Assembly: GCA_023245435.1 (NCBI GenBank)
Contig: JAHFKH010000015.1
Coordinates: 1-9,506, forward strand
Reading direction: 5' to 3'
Source: Candidatus Shapirobacteria bacterium
GTDB taxonomy: Bacteria; Patescibacteriota; Microgenomatia; UBA12405
Length of the DNA stretch: 9,506 nucleotides
Each line of letters starts with the position of its first letter. The stretch's first letter is position 1. The position numbers and the translations under genes are program-made. The notes beneath the pieces were generated by a model. The model was not told the origin of the DNA and did not search any database. It worked only from the letters and a program-made list of their open reading frames with translations. Of the stretch, positions 1 to 6,627 are shown piece by piece.

Positions 1-1
1 A

Positions 2-340
2 GTAGAACTAAAAAAAAATATTCTTGATGCGAATATTGATAGTATTGTGTGTCCGGTGGGGGTGGGAACCTCGATTTCGTTTGCCACTAAAAGTGGTGGT
101 CAAACAATTTTGCAGTGTGATAATTTAACTAGTAAAATTGCCTCAGTTTCGGCCCAATCGGGTACATTTAATTTGACTAGTGGCGAGGTTACGGTTATGG
201 ATTGTGATAATTTTGTTAGTTGTGAAATAAGTAGTGGGTTAAAAGTAACTAGCGTTGATTTTAATTTAAATATTGGAATAACTGATAGCCAAGGGGTGGG
301 TCAAACGTGGAGCTTTGTGAGTAAAGTCGTGCCAAGATAG
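2..340 (+). CDS. Probable minor pilin / pseudopilin, C-terminal part (partial)
   Basis: The reading frame is open from the left edge (first full codon at 2) to a TAG at 338-340, so only the last 112 residues of a longer protein are visible. A GTG at 47 could serve as a start but lies inside the open frame, so I treat the gene as cut by the window. The visible part is a beta-rich, Ser/Thr/Gly-rich domain with short alternating strands and four cysteines, ending FVSKVVPR. It has no hydrophobic segment. This is the style of the C-terminal globular domain of GspH/FimT-like minor pilins, whose N-terminal helix would lie upstream. The pilus genes downstream on the same strand support this reading. 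Codon choice (GGG, TCG, GTG) resembles the downstream pil genes. The family call rests on pattern and context, not on a signature motif; another secreted beta-domain protein is possible. Confidence 0.5.
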   Translation, partial: VELKKNILDANIDSIVCPVGVGTSISFATKSGGQTILQCDNLTSKIASVSAQSGTFNLTSGEVTVMDCDNFVSCEISSGLKVTSVDFNLNIGITDSQGVGQTWSFVSKVVPR

Positions 341-354
341 AAGTAAATTTTGTT

Positions 355-371
355 TATAGTATTTTACTATA
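355..371. other. AT-rich perfect hairpin after the partial pilin gene
   Basis: TATAGTA (355-361), a TTT loop and TACTATA (365-371) form a perfect 7-bp stem 15 nt after the TAG stop of the upstream gene. The stem has a single G-C pair and no T-tract follows, so it is a poor intrinsic terminator. It could be a weak RNA 3'-end structure or a chance palindrome in AT-rich DNA. Confidence 0.25.
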
Positions 372-515
372 TGAATTATAAGCCAGAAGGAGGGGGTGGA
401 GATGGAAAAATTGTTTTAAAAATGACAAAAAATTTGGGGGTGTCAAGGGTTAAAAATGTGGGATAAATTATGGGGTTTTGGTAAAGCTGAGTAGATATAG
501 TGTTCATACATATTG

Positions 516-525
516 GCTATATAGC
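516..525. promoter_or_regulatory. 10-bp palindrome upstream of the -35 box, possible operator
   Basis: GCTATATAGC is a perfect 10-bp palindrome ending 22 nt before the -35 hexamer at 548. The flanks ATTG (512-515) and CAAT (525-528) give an alternative inverted repeat with a different centre. The position would suit an activator or repressor site, but a short AT-rich palindrome can occur by chance and nothing identifies a regulator. Confidence 0.2.
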
Positions 526-547
526 AATTTCCTCCCCCGTTCCCCTA

Positions 548-576
548 TTGACAAATTTAATGTTATGGGATACAAT
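548..576 (+). promoter_or_regulatory. Sigma70-type promoter for the gene at 612
   Basis: A perfect -35 hexamer TTGACA (548-553) is followed by a 17-nt spacer and TACAAT (571-576), which matches the TATAAT consensus at five of six positions. This is the best -35/-10 pair I see in the window. Transcription would start near 583, giving a leader of roughly 29 nt before the ATG at 612. It could drive the small Cys protein alone or, since no terminator is visible downstream, read through into the large secreted protein and the pil genes. Confidence 0.7.
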
Positions 577-611
577 ATCGACAGTGTTAGATTTACATTT
601 TTAATATAAAA

Positions 612-1013
612 ATGAAAAGTAATAATGAGTTGTTTAGCAATATTAAGAAAGTTGTTGATGTGGCTTTAAGAGTTGGTGGTTCTTGTGCAATTATTGCTGG
701 TGTTGGTATTAAGGCTAATCCTTCTTACGTTGAAGTTCCAACCAATAATGATCCTATTAGATGGACTACACAACATTTGGGTGTTTATTCTCCTCAATAT
801 TTTTGCTCTGATTCTAGTATTCCATATGTTGAACCAAGATGTGAAGACAATAGTAAAGGTAGTAATTATTCTAATTGTCGGGTTGACTTTGGAACTAATG
901 AGATTGTATTAGATTTTTTTGAGAGTACTAAAAGTTGTGATCAACTTGGCTTTACTGAGGTTAGTGTTAATGGAACTAAAATACTACCTACTCTTCCTTC
1001 ACAAAGACCTTAA
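612..1013 (+). CDS. Small cysteine-containing protein, probably exported, function unknown
   Basis: I do not recognise this 133-residue protein. It has a basic N-terminus (KK at 12-13) and a mostly apolar stretch at about residues 14-34, rich in Val, Gly, Ala and Ile, that could be a signal peptide or a membrane anchor, possibly with cleavage near IKA at 33-35. The rest is polar, with cysteines at 65, 77, 89 and 109, an even number that could form two disulfides outside the cell; a fifth, C25, lies in the apolar stretch. The ATG at 612 is the first in frame, follows the promoter at 548-576 and has no Shine-Dalgarno site. No glycine codon is GGG and no serine codon is TCG, although both are common in the pil genes, so the gene may have a separate origin. 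It stands 90 bp before the large cysteine-rich secreted protein and could be its partner. Confidence 0.6.
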   Translation: MKSNNELFSNIKKVVDVALRVGGSCAIIAGVGIKANPSYVEVPTNNDPIRWTTQHLGVYSPQYFCSDSSIPYVEPRCEDNSKGSNYSNCRVDFGTNEIVLDFFESTKSCDQLGFTEVSVNGTKILPTLPSQRP

Positions 1014-1103
1014 TTATATTAATTGATATAAAAATTTACCGTTTTTAATTTCTTGTGTTTGTGCTGGAATATGTAGTTTGGTATGCTTAATGCAGAATTT
1101 AAT
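1014..1103 (+). other. Short AT-rich spacer before the large secreted protein
   Basis: These 90 bp hold no GC-rich hairpin followed by a T-tract, so I see no intrinsic terminator after the small Cys protein. TGGTATGCT (1079-1087) is a poor extended -10 match (four of six in the hexamer) and TTGTGC (1059-1064) a poor -35 match at 17-nt spacing; a separate promoter is possible but not supported. Read-through from 548-576 is the simpler reading. Confidence 0.35.
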
Positions 1104-3530
1104 ATGAAACAAATTTTGCATATTGTAGTATTTTTTTTGATATTTTTGATATTGGAATTTTTTGTTTCTAGTAAACAGATTTATGCTGAATGTTATCCTG
1201 GTGCAGGTGTACAAACATTTCCAAACTGTGATTGTGTTGGTAGTTGTGTTCAAGAAGCATGTCCGGCAAATCCACCTGGGCCGTGTGTAGGGTACTTTAC
1301 TACAGAATTTAATTGTTCAGCTGATCGATGTACAGGGCAAATACGACAATGTACAAGCACAACTTGTACTAGTGGTGGAGGGAATTATGTTCCTTTGAGC
1401 TGTCCGGCGGGGTCGGTGCTGTCGTGCGGGGCGCAGGGGGAGCAATATGCTAATGCTGCTTGTACCACTCAACAAATATGTGATTCGAGATATTTCCCCT
1501 CATATATTGGGGCTAATTGTGGTGGAAGTAATAATGACTGTTATAAAAACTGTAGTTGTTGTGCCACTGGTACAACTAGATCGTGTGTTGATGGGGGCAA
1601 TTATGTGTGGACGACAACGGCTACTCGTGATGCTTTTGGTAATTGGAGTAGTGAAAAATATTGTCAAAATAATCATGATGATACTTGGATTAGTAGTGCT
1701 GACCCATGGTGGCCATTATCTTGTGAAGCTTTACGCCTTAATGAAGGTGATACTTGTAACTTTAATACCACGTGTCATAAAAGTACTTGTAGTTGTGTCC
1801 CAGGCGGGGCTTGTGGTGGTTTAGTGCCACCAACCAACCCCAGTATTGGAGCGACCACTTCAACCACAGCTACTTTAAATTGGACTGATGGGAGTGGTGG
1901 AACATTACAATTAATTCGAGTTGGTACCAGTCAGGCACAGGTTATGACTGGCTGTCCTGGTGGTTGTTTATTAGTAGCTTCTATTCCCCTAACTCAAAGA
2001 TCAATTGGACTAACTAATTTAACTCCACAAACCACTTATTATTGGCGAGTAGTAGAATTTTTGGATGCTAATAATTATGTTGATTTTGGTAATGTTTGTC
2101 TATCTTCAACCACTCAGCAATTTACCACACCAATGACAAATTATTTGCCATTTGTATCAACATTTGATTTAAAAAATAATTTGGGGACGGTGGTAAGTTG
2201 GGATAGTGGAAACAAAAATCATATATGTAAAACTGGATTTAATGGATCAAAGTTAGTGACTTTTAATTTTACCTTGGTTGATTTAAATGGAGCCAGTGAT
2301 ATTCAAACAGCCCAAATGAGGTGGAATGGTGGGGTAACAAATTTAGTTTTAGGGGCTCCATCGGGAATAACTCGAGAAGCCACAGCCACCATTGATTATA
2401 CCGGTGTAAATGGGGTTAATACTTTACCAGTTTATGTCGATATTACCGACAGTCAGGCCGATACTGGTTGGTATGATACTGGGTATTCATGGAAAGTATG
2501 GAATTGTGATGTGCCAGTGTCGGGGTCAATTTTTGATGGTTCAGCTGGACAGGCGTGTAACAATACGGGTTTTTCCACTCCCCTGGCCGCCAGTGTGGTT
2601 TATCATGATGTAAATAATAATATTGATCAAACCACAAATTTGGTATGGGGAAATAGTTATTTGCCATTAGTAAATGGCGGAACAGTGGGTAATATTGATG
2701 GTAATTTGCAGGCTTCAGGGCGGTTTACTCGATTAATTGATGCGGGAGTGGGAACAACTATTTGTCCTTCTGCCTCACAATTTGATGTGGGGACAAATGT
2801 GTCGGCATATTCGACTAATCCAAGTTTAGTGGTTGATTTGTCATATATTAAAACTCAGGAAAATTGGTTTTCGGGACGGGGTGTTGATATTCGAAGTAAA
2901 ACGGAAATTGCTTCGGGAGTACCAGTAACAGCTAATAGTGCCTTAAGTGTGGATAATTTAGCAATTGGGATATCAAATAATGGATTTGTAGCGACTAACT
3001 CGTTTCGCAATACCAATGGTTGGAATGATAGTAATCAATATGGGTCGCCTCATAATTGGTTTGTAAATAAAGCGGTAATGGATAATAAAAAATATAATTA
3101 TCAATCAATTTATAATGATTATTTTATAAAATTGGGTGAAGGAGTAACGGGAGTAACGACTATTTCTACTGGTGATACTGGGGTTTTGTTTGTCAATGGT
3201 GATTTAAATATTGAAAATGATGTAGTGGTGTCGGCTAATAAATATTTAATGGTGGTGGCGTCGGGAAAAATAAATATAGGAGTGGGGGCGTCACGAGTCG
3301 ATGGAATTTATGTGGCCGATAGTGGGATAGGAGCAACGGGCGATAGTGATAATTCTTTGGTGATAAATGGGGTGTTATATACTTTGAATAATATTAGATT
3401 GGCCCGAAGTTATGCGACAAAAAGTTTAAATAATACCTTACCTGCGGTGATAGTTAACTATCGACCCGACATGATTTTTGCCATGCCAGGAAAATTAAAT
3501 AAAGTTTTATCAGGATTTAAAGAACTATGA
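1104..3530 (+). CDS. Large secreted Cys-rich, FnIII-containing surface protein, candidate pilus-associated adhesin
   Basis: The 808-residue product starts with a typical signal peptide: MKQ, a strongly hydrophobic core at about 5-21 and a probable cleavage after QIYA (28). An in-frame ATG at 1083 would add seven residues including an acid, so I prefer 1104; neither has a good Shine-Dalgarno site. Residues 30-239 are a head with 27 cysteines. Residues 240-343 resemble a fibronectin type III domain (PTNPSIGATTSTTATLNW, TYYWRV). A second Ig-like beta domain follows at about 350-470. The C-terminal 220 residues contain an ENWFSGRGVDI segment, a KYNYQSIYNDYF segment, a beta-solenoid-like stretch (about 690-770, FVNGDLNIENDV) and YRPDMIFAMP near the end. 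I recall similar C-terminal segments in Microgenomates proteins but cannot confirm this here. It overlaps the PilX-like gene by ATGA, which implies translational coupling and a role with the pilus. There is no sortase motif, lipobox or C-terminal membrane segment. Confidence 0.75.
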   Translation: MKQILHIVVFFLIFLILEFFVSSKQIYAECYPGAGVQTFPNCDCVGSCVQEACPANPPGPCVGYFTTEFNCSADRCTGQIRQCTSTTCTSGGGNYVPLSCPAGSVLSCGAQGEQYANAACTTQQICDSRYFPSYIGANCGGSNNDCYKNCSCCATGTTRSCVDGGNYVWTTTATRDAFGNWSSEKYCQNNHDDTWISSADPWWPLSCEALRLNEGDTCNFNTTCHKSTCSCVPGGACGGLVPPTNPSIGATTSTTATLNWTDGSGGTLQLIRVGTSQAQVMTGCPGGCLLVASIPLTQRSIGLTNLTPQTTYYWRVVEFLDANNYVDFGNVCLSSTTQQFTTPMTNYLPFVSTFDLKNNLGTVVSWDSGNKNHICKTGFNGSKLVTFNFTLVDLNGASDIQTAQMRWNGGVTNLVLGAPSGITREATATIDYTGVNGVNTLPVYVDITDSQADTGWYDTGYSWKVWNCDVPVSGSIFDGSAGQACNNTGFSTPLAASVVYHDVNNNIDQTTNLVWGNSYLPLVNGGTVGNIDGNLQASGRFTRLIDAGVGTTICPSASQFDVGTNVSAYSTNPSLVVDLSYIKTQENWFSGRGVDIRSKTEIASGVPVTANSALSVDNLAIGISNNGFVATNSFRNTNGWNDSNQYGSPHNWFVNKAVMDNKKYNYQSIYNDYFIKLGEGVTGVTTISTGDTGVLFVNGDLNIENDVVVSANKYLMVVASGKINIGVGASRVDGIYVADSGIGATGDSDNSLVINGVLYTLNNIRLARSYATKSLNNTLPAVIVNYRPDMIFAMPGKLNKVLSGFKEL

Positions 3531-4300
3531 AACAATTAAAAATTACGAATTACGAATTACGAATTAAACAAAGTAAAGGACAAGTCGCAATTATAGTTCT
3601 TTTGGTATCAGCCATAATGTTAAGTTTGGGTTTGTCAATGTCAAAAAAAGAAGTAGTTGATGTTAAAATTGCCACCAATGATGAGTTGCTTAAAAAAGCT
3701 TTTGATGCGGCTGAGTCGGGAATAAATTATTATTTGGGGACAGGCGGGACTGATTATGCTTCACCTGCTGGTGACAGTTTTGCCAAAATTACGGCGACAA
3801 ATATTGGAGTGGGACAAACAGTAGATTTTGGAGAATATGTTCCAAATGGGAGTAGTGAATCGTATTGGTTGGTTGATCATATTGCGTCGGGCGATTTGGG
3901 AACGAGTTATTTACCCGATGCTTCGGTTGATGTTTGCGGGGTTGGGTTTTCCGGATTGGTTGAAGTTAATTATTTTTACAAAATTGGGGCAAGTTATTAT
4001 TTACGGCGGAATATGTATGATTTAAATTCGAGCTGTGCCACCGTTGATACTAGTTTGGGGTTATCTGTATTATTGTCGGTAACACCGGTAATTAATGGGG
4101 GAAAATTTTATATAAGTGCCAATAATGGAGGAACTTTTGCATCACAAGGGGTTGATGTATCGTCTTTGGGACAAGCAGGGGGAACTCAAGCGGGGGCCAA
4201 TGCTCAGGCAGATAAAAAATTAAATATTCGACAACGATATAAGGTACCAGGGTTTATGACATCAGGCATGGTGGCCGAAGGGTCGATATTGAGTGATTAA
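3527..4300 (+). CDS. PilX-like prepilin / minor pilus assembly protein
   Basis: The 257-residue product has a polar lysine-rich leader (1-18, ending KG) followed by a hydrophobic helix at about 20-37 (QVAIIVLLVSAIML), the layout of a type III (prepilin) signal with processing after G18. The helix continues into a charged segment with AAESGINYYL at about 61-70, matching the A-x-E-x-G-I pattern of PilX N-terminal domains. In that family the protein is a minor pilin that helps assembly and can affect adhesion. The remainder is a Gly/Ser-rich beta domain with two cysteines (C138 and C167). The start at 3527 overlaps the previous stop (ATGA); a weak AGGA at 3512-3515 lies 11 nt upstream. Part of the leader is encoded by a heptanucleotide tandem repeat. 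The PilX assignment comes from the N-terminal pattern and the adjoining pilMNO; the C-terminal domain is not assigned. Confidence 0.7.
   Translation: MKQLKITNYELRIKQSKGQVAIIVLLVSAIMLSLGLSMSKKEVVDVKIATNDELLKKAFDAAESGINYYLGTGGTDYASPAGDSFAKITATNIGVGQTVDFGEYVPNGSSESYWLVDHIASGDLGTSYLPDASVDVCGVGFSGLVEVNYFYKIGASYYLRRNMYDLNSSCATVDTSLGLSVLLSVTPVINGGKFYISANNGGTFASQGVDVSSLGQAGGTQAGANAQADKKLNIRQRYKVPGFMTSGMVAEGSILSD
3541..3566 (+). repeat. Heptanucleotide tandem repeat (AATTACG, 3.7 copies) inside a coding region
   Basis: Three exact copies of AATTACG at 3541-3561 and a partial fourth (AATTA, 3562-3566) lie at codons 5-14 of the PilX-like gene. Because 7 is not a multiple of 3, three units encode one heptapeptide, ITNYELR, after which Ile begins a second round. 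Gain or loss of one unit would shift the frame; gain or loss of three units would keep it. Confidence 0.9.
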
Positions 4301-4332
4301 AAATATTTTTATTTTTGCTAGACTTAATTTAT

Positions 4333-5334
4333 ATGAGTAGTAATGTGGGAATTGATTTAGGCTTGGGGAGCATTAAGGTGGTGTCGTTGTCGAAAGATGG
4401 GGAGAAAGTAATTTTGGATAATATTGGTGAGGTTAAAACTCCTAAATTTGAAAAAGTTTCTGATTTGAGTACTCCTTTAAAAAATTTATTAAAGGAAATG
4501 AAACTGGAAAAATCGCAAGTGGTAGTGTCGTTGCCTGAAGATAAAATTGTGTCGCGATTGGTGTCATTGCCGCCCCTAAAAGATAGTGAAATAAAAGATG
4601 CCCTGCGGTTTGAAGCTGAGACATTTGTCCCTTATCCTTTGGATGAAGTTTCAATTGATTATGAAGTAATTAATACCGATGAAGGTGGTCGACTAACAGT
4701 TTTTGCGATTGCGGCTCGTAACGATTTAATTGCCGAATATGTAAAATTGGCCAAAAATTGTGGAGTAGAATTGATGGCCATTGAATCTACGGCTTTGTCT
4801 TTGCGACGGGTAGTCAATCAAATGGTAATTAATTCCACTTCAATAATGATTTTGGATATTGGAGAAAAATTTTCGGATATTGTTAGTTTGCATGAATCAA
4901 ATATATTTTTTGCCCGATCACTACCGGTTGGGGGTGAGTCACTAACACGAGCAATATCGGTTAACTTGGGTTTAGATATGGCCAGTGCCGAAGAATATAA
5001 AAAAGCCTATGGTATGAAAGAAATGGAATTGGAAGGTAAAATAAAAAATGCAATTATGCCAGTGTTTGAAAGTATTTCAGAAGAAGTTAGACGAGCAATC
5101 GCGATGTACGTTGAATCACACAATAAATCAGTTGATTTGTTAATTTTGAGTGGTGGTGGGGCAAAAATGCCGGGTTTGGCGGAAGAATTAACCAAAAAAT
5201 TAGGAGTAGAAGTATCGGTTATGCAACCATTTTTGCATGTTGATGTCACCAAAATTGTGGTACCAATTGATTTAAATTTGGATGGTTATAGGTTTTGTGT
5301 TGCGGCCGGTTGTGCCATGAGAGGTTTGATATGA
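4333..5334 (+). CDS. pilM: Type IV pilus assembly protein PilM, actin-like ATPase
   Basis: PilM is a cytoplasmic FtsA/actin-like ATPase that binds the N-terminus of PilN and links the pilus motor to the inner-membrane alignment complex. The 333-residue product shows the fold's nucleotide-binding motifs in order: phosphate-1 GIDLGLGSIKVV (6-17), phosphate-2 LDIGEKFSDI (174-183) and the adenosine motif LSGGGAKMPGL (272-282). The PilM-typical PYPLDEVSIDY lies at 100-110 and GCAMRGLI closes the protein. Length is normal for the family. I choose ATG 4333; the TTG at 4315 would add an unusual LDLIY extension. The 32-nt gap after the PilX-like gene has no Shine-Dalgarno site but contains TGCTAGACT (4316-4324), a weak extended -10 match 8 nt before the ATG. 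It overlaps pilN by ATGA. Confidence 0.95.
   Translation: MSSNVGIDLGLGSIKVVSLSKDGEKVILDNIGEVKTPKFEKVSDLSTPLKNLLKEMKLEKSQVVVSLPEDKIVSRLVSLPPLKDSEIKDALRFEAETFVPYPLDEVSIDYEVINTDEGGRLTVFAIAARNDLIAEYVKLAKNCGVELMAIESTALSLRRVVNQMVINSTSIMILDIGEKFSDIVSLHESNIFFARSLPVGGESLTRAISVNLGLDMASAEEYKKAYGMKEMELEGKIKNAIMPVFESISEEVRRAIAMYVESHNKSVDLLILSGGGAKMPGLAEELTKKLGVEVSVMQPFLHVDVTKIVVPIDLNLDGYRFCVAAGCAMRGLI
5321..5324 (+). promoter_or_regulatory. Shine-Dalgarno site deciding the pilN start
   Basis: GAGG (within AGAGGT) lies 6 nt before the ATG at 5331 and inside the end of pilM. It supports 5331 over the in-frame upstream candidate at 5295, which would add a cysteine- and charge-containing extension unlike PilN. 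Confidence 0.6.
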
Positions 5335-5873
5335 GTTTAAATTTGCTCCCAAGTCAGGCAAAATTTCAAATGGATAAAATCAAAGCGACGGCTTTGAGTC
5401 GAAAAATAATGACGATTTTTTTGATTACTTTTATTGTTATTACAATATTGGTTTTGGGAGTAGAACAAGGGGCGAAATGGGTTTTAAATTTACAAAGTAA
5501 TAAATATCAGTCGGCGATGAATAGTTATTTACAGTCTTCAACCGAAATTGTGACGAGTCAATTGATTAAATTTCGAGCCAAACTTTTGGGTAAAGTTTTG
5601 GCCGATCGATTTGAATATGCTGACGCTTTTGGGGTGGTGGGTAATATTTTTGATCCTAGTATCAAGGTCAAAGATTTTGATTTAAAAGAAAAAAGTTTTT
5701 TTGTGATGACGGTAATTGCTAATAGTGCCGATTCGATGAAATTATTGGAGTCACGAGTGGTAGAAATTAATTCGGGGGCTGAGTCGCAAATTAAAAAAGT
5801 AGTAATCAAGTCGGTCACCTATTCAAAACAAACTTTGGAATGGTTGGTGGAAATGGAGGTATTTTTAAAATGA
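5331..5873 (+). CDS. pilN: Type IV pilus inner-membrane assembly protein PilN
   Basis: PilN is a bitopic membrane protein that docks on PilM through a short cytoplasmic N-terminal motif and pairs with PilO. The 180-residue product begins MSLNLLPSQ, a clear match to the PilN I-N-L-L-P motif. A basic linker and one transmembrane helix follow at about 26-43 (IMTIFLITFIVITILVLG). A helical, probably coiled-coil region comes next (about 44-90), and then a ferredoxin-like alpha/beta domain outside the membrane. Length is in the usual PilN range of roughly 180-200 residues. The start is fixed by the motif, by GAGG at 5321-5324 and by the ATGA overlap with pilM; the stop overlaps pilO in the same way. 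Sequence similarity outside the N-terminus is weak across the family, so the call rests on motif, topology and gene order. Confidence 0.92.
   Translation: MSLNLLPSQAKFQMDKIKATALSRKIMTIFLITFIVITILVLGVEQGAKWVLNLQSNKYQSAMNSYLQSSTEIVTSQLIKFRAKLLGKVLADRFEYADAFGVVGNIFDPSIKVKDFDLKEKSFFVMTVIANSADSMKLLESRVVEINSGAESQIKKVVIKSVTYSKQTLEWLVEMEVFLK
5855..5860 (+). promoter_or_regulatory. Strong Shine-Dalgarno site deciding the pilO start
   Basis: GGAGGT lies 9 nt before the ATG at 5870, within the last codons of pilN. It fixes the pilO start at 5870; an in-frame ATG at 5840 lies upstream of this site. It also shows that the organism's ribosomes can use classical Shine-Dalgarno pairing. Confidence 0.8.
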
Positions 5874-6625
5874 GTAAAATAAAAAATACATTACCCGATA
5901 AATTGTTTGGACTCGATGTGGGGATATTGTTAGTTTGGGCTATACCAGTGTCAGTGATAACCATATTGGTTTTTGTTTTTATGGGTTTAGTTGTCCCAAG
6001 ATTTGAACAAATATCAACTTTGTGGGGACAAATTGATAAAGTTACCAAAGAGACTAAAGTATTAAATGACAAAAGAATTTATTTATTGTCTTTGGATCAA
6101 GCTGATTTAAAGGCAAAATCGGCTTTAGTGGAAAGTGGGGTATTATCGGAAAAAAATTCATATTTGTTAATTAAAATTGTTAGCAAGGTAGTGGCTGATT
6201 TTGGTTATCAGGTGGGTGATTTTTCGGTATCTTTGGGGGATGTCAAACAAATTGATCAAAAGTCGACAACTTTTGCTTATCAAAAAGTGCCAGTTGAGGT
6301 TAGTTTGACCGGACCAAAAGATAATTTTTTGAAAATGGTTTTTGCAATTGAAAATAGTTTGCCAGTGTTATCAATTGATGAATTTAGTATGACAAGCATT
6401 GGGGAAGTGGCAACCATAAAAATGAACGTCTCGGCTTATTATTTGCCTGATTGGACGCAAAATAAATTGGAATCATTGTCAGTAACCGATTTGACACCAA
6501 ATAAGGACGAATCGTCAGTTTTATCAAAAATAGGTAGTTATAAGTATTATGGTGGCACCGAAGGTCAAATTGGAGGAAGTGTGGGTAAATTTGTGCCAAT
6601 AGAAAGAGCTGATCCTTTTTATTGA
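5870..6625 (+). CDS. pilO: Type IV pilus inner-membrane assembly protein PilO, with PilP-like DPF tail
   Basis: PilO forms a heterodimer with PilN on the outer face of the cytoplasmic membrane and helps to transmit motor conformational changes to the pilus. The 251-residue product has a short cytoplasmic N-terminus, one transmembrane helix at about 18-41 (VGILLVWAIPVSVITILV), a probable coiled coil at about 46-75, and a C-terminal alpha/beta domain. Start 5870 is supported by GGAGGT at 5855-5860 and by the ATGA overlap with pilN. The protein is longer than many PilO proteins (about 200-215 residues). The excess is a C-terminal extension ending VPIERADPFY, which resembles the R-x-DPF motif of PilP/GspC-type proteins. 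No separate pilP or pilQ follows; the cluster ends here, 2 nt before the opposing khpA stop codon. Confidence 0.88.
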   Translation: MSKIKNTLPDKLFGLDVGILLVWAIPVSVITILVFVFMGLVVPRFEQISTLWGQIDKVTKETKVLNDKRIYLLSLDQADLKAKSALVESGVLSEKNSYLLIKIVSKVVADFGYQVGDFSVSLGDVKQIDQKSTTFAYQKVPVEVSLTGPKDNFLKMVFAIENSLPVLSIDEFSMTSIGEVATIKMNVSAYYLPDWTQNKLESLSVTDLTPNKDESSVLSKIGSYKYYGGTEGQIGGSVGKFVPIERADPFY

Positions 6626-6627
6626 GA

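Larger units (their letters stand above)
341..611. other. 271-bp intergenic region upstream of the small Cys protein
   Basis: This is the largest non-coding gap in the window and is long for such compact DNA. It holds the AT-rich hairpin at 355-371, G-rich runs around 389-400 and 434-450, a 10-bp palindrome at 516-525, a C-rich run at 531-545 and a clear promoter at 548-576. I see no tRNA, no riboswitch fold that I can name and no convincing ORF. The only forward ORF of note (371-466, 31 codons) lacks a ribosome binding site. The gap seems to separate the upstream pilin transcript from a new transcription unit. Confidence 0.5.

Noticed and set aside
371..466. A 31-codon ORF in the intergenic region (starts MNYKPEGGGG).
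   Set aside because: It has no Shine-Dalgarno site and no promoter at suitable spacing, its composition is low-complexity, and it starts inside the AT-rich hairpin. Nothing supports translation.
447..512. A minus-strand ORF of about 22 codons in the same gap, with GGAGG some 20 nt upstream.
   Set aside because: The spacing is too long for a ribosome binding site and the peptide is very short; it is most likely chance.
1014..1253. Minus-strand ORF of 79 codons opposite the spacer and the start of the large secreted protein.
   Set aside because: It is antisense to a well-supported signal peptide and has no recognisable domain; a shadow ORF in AT-rich DNA.
1447..1824. Plus-strand ORF of 125 codons inside the Cys-rich head in another frame.
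   Set aside because: The Val/Leu-rich product is the frame-shifted reading of a GTT/TGT-rich gene; the main frame has a signal peptide and coherent domains.
3141..3158. Tandem GGAGTAACG x 2 in the large secreted protein.
   Set aside because: Only two in-frame copies encoding GVTGVT; ordinary for a Gly/Thr-rich beta protein, with no sign of expansion.
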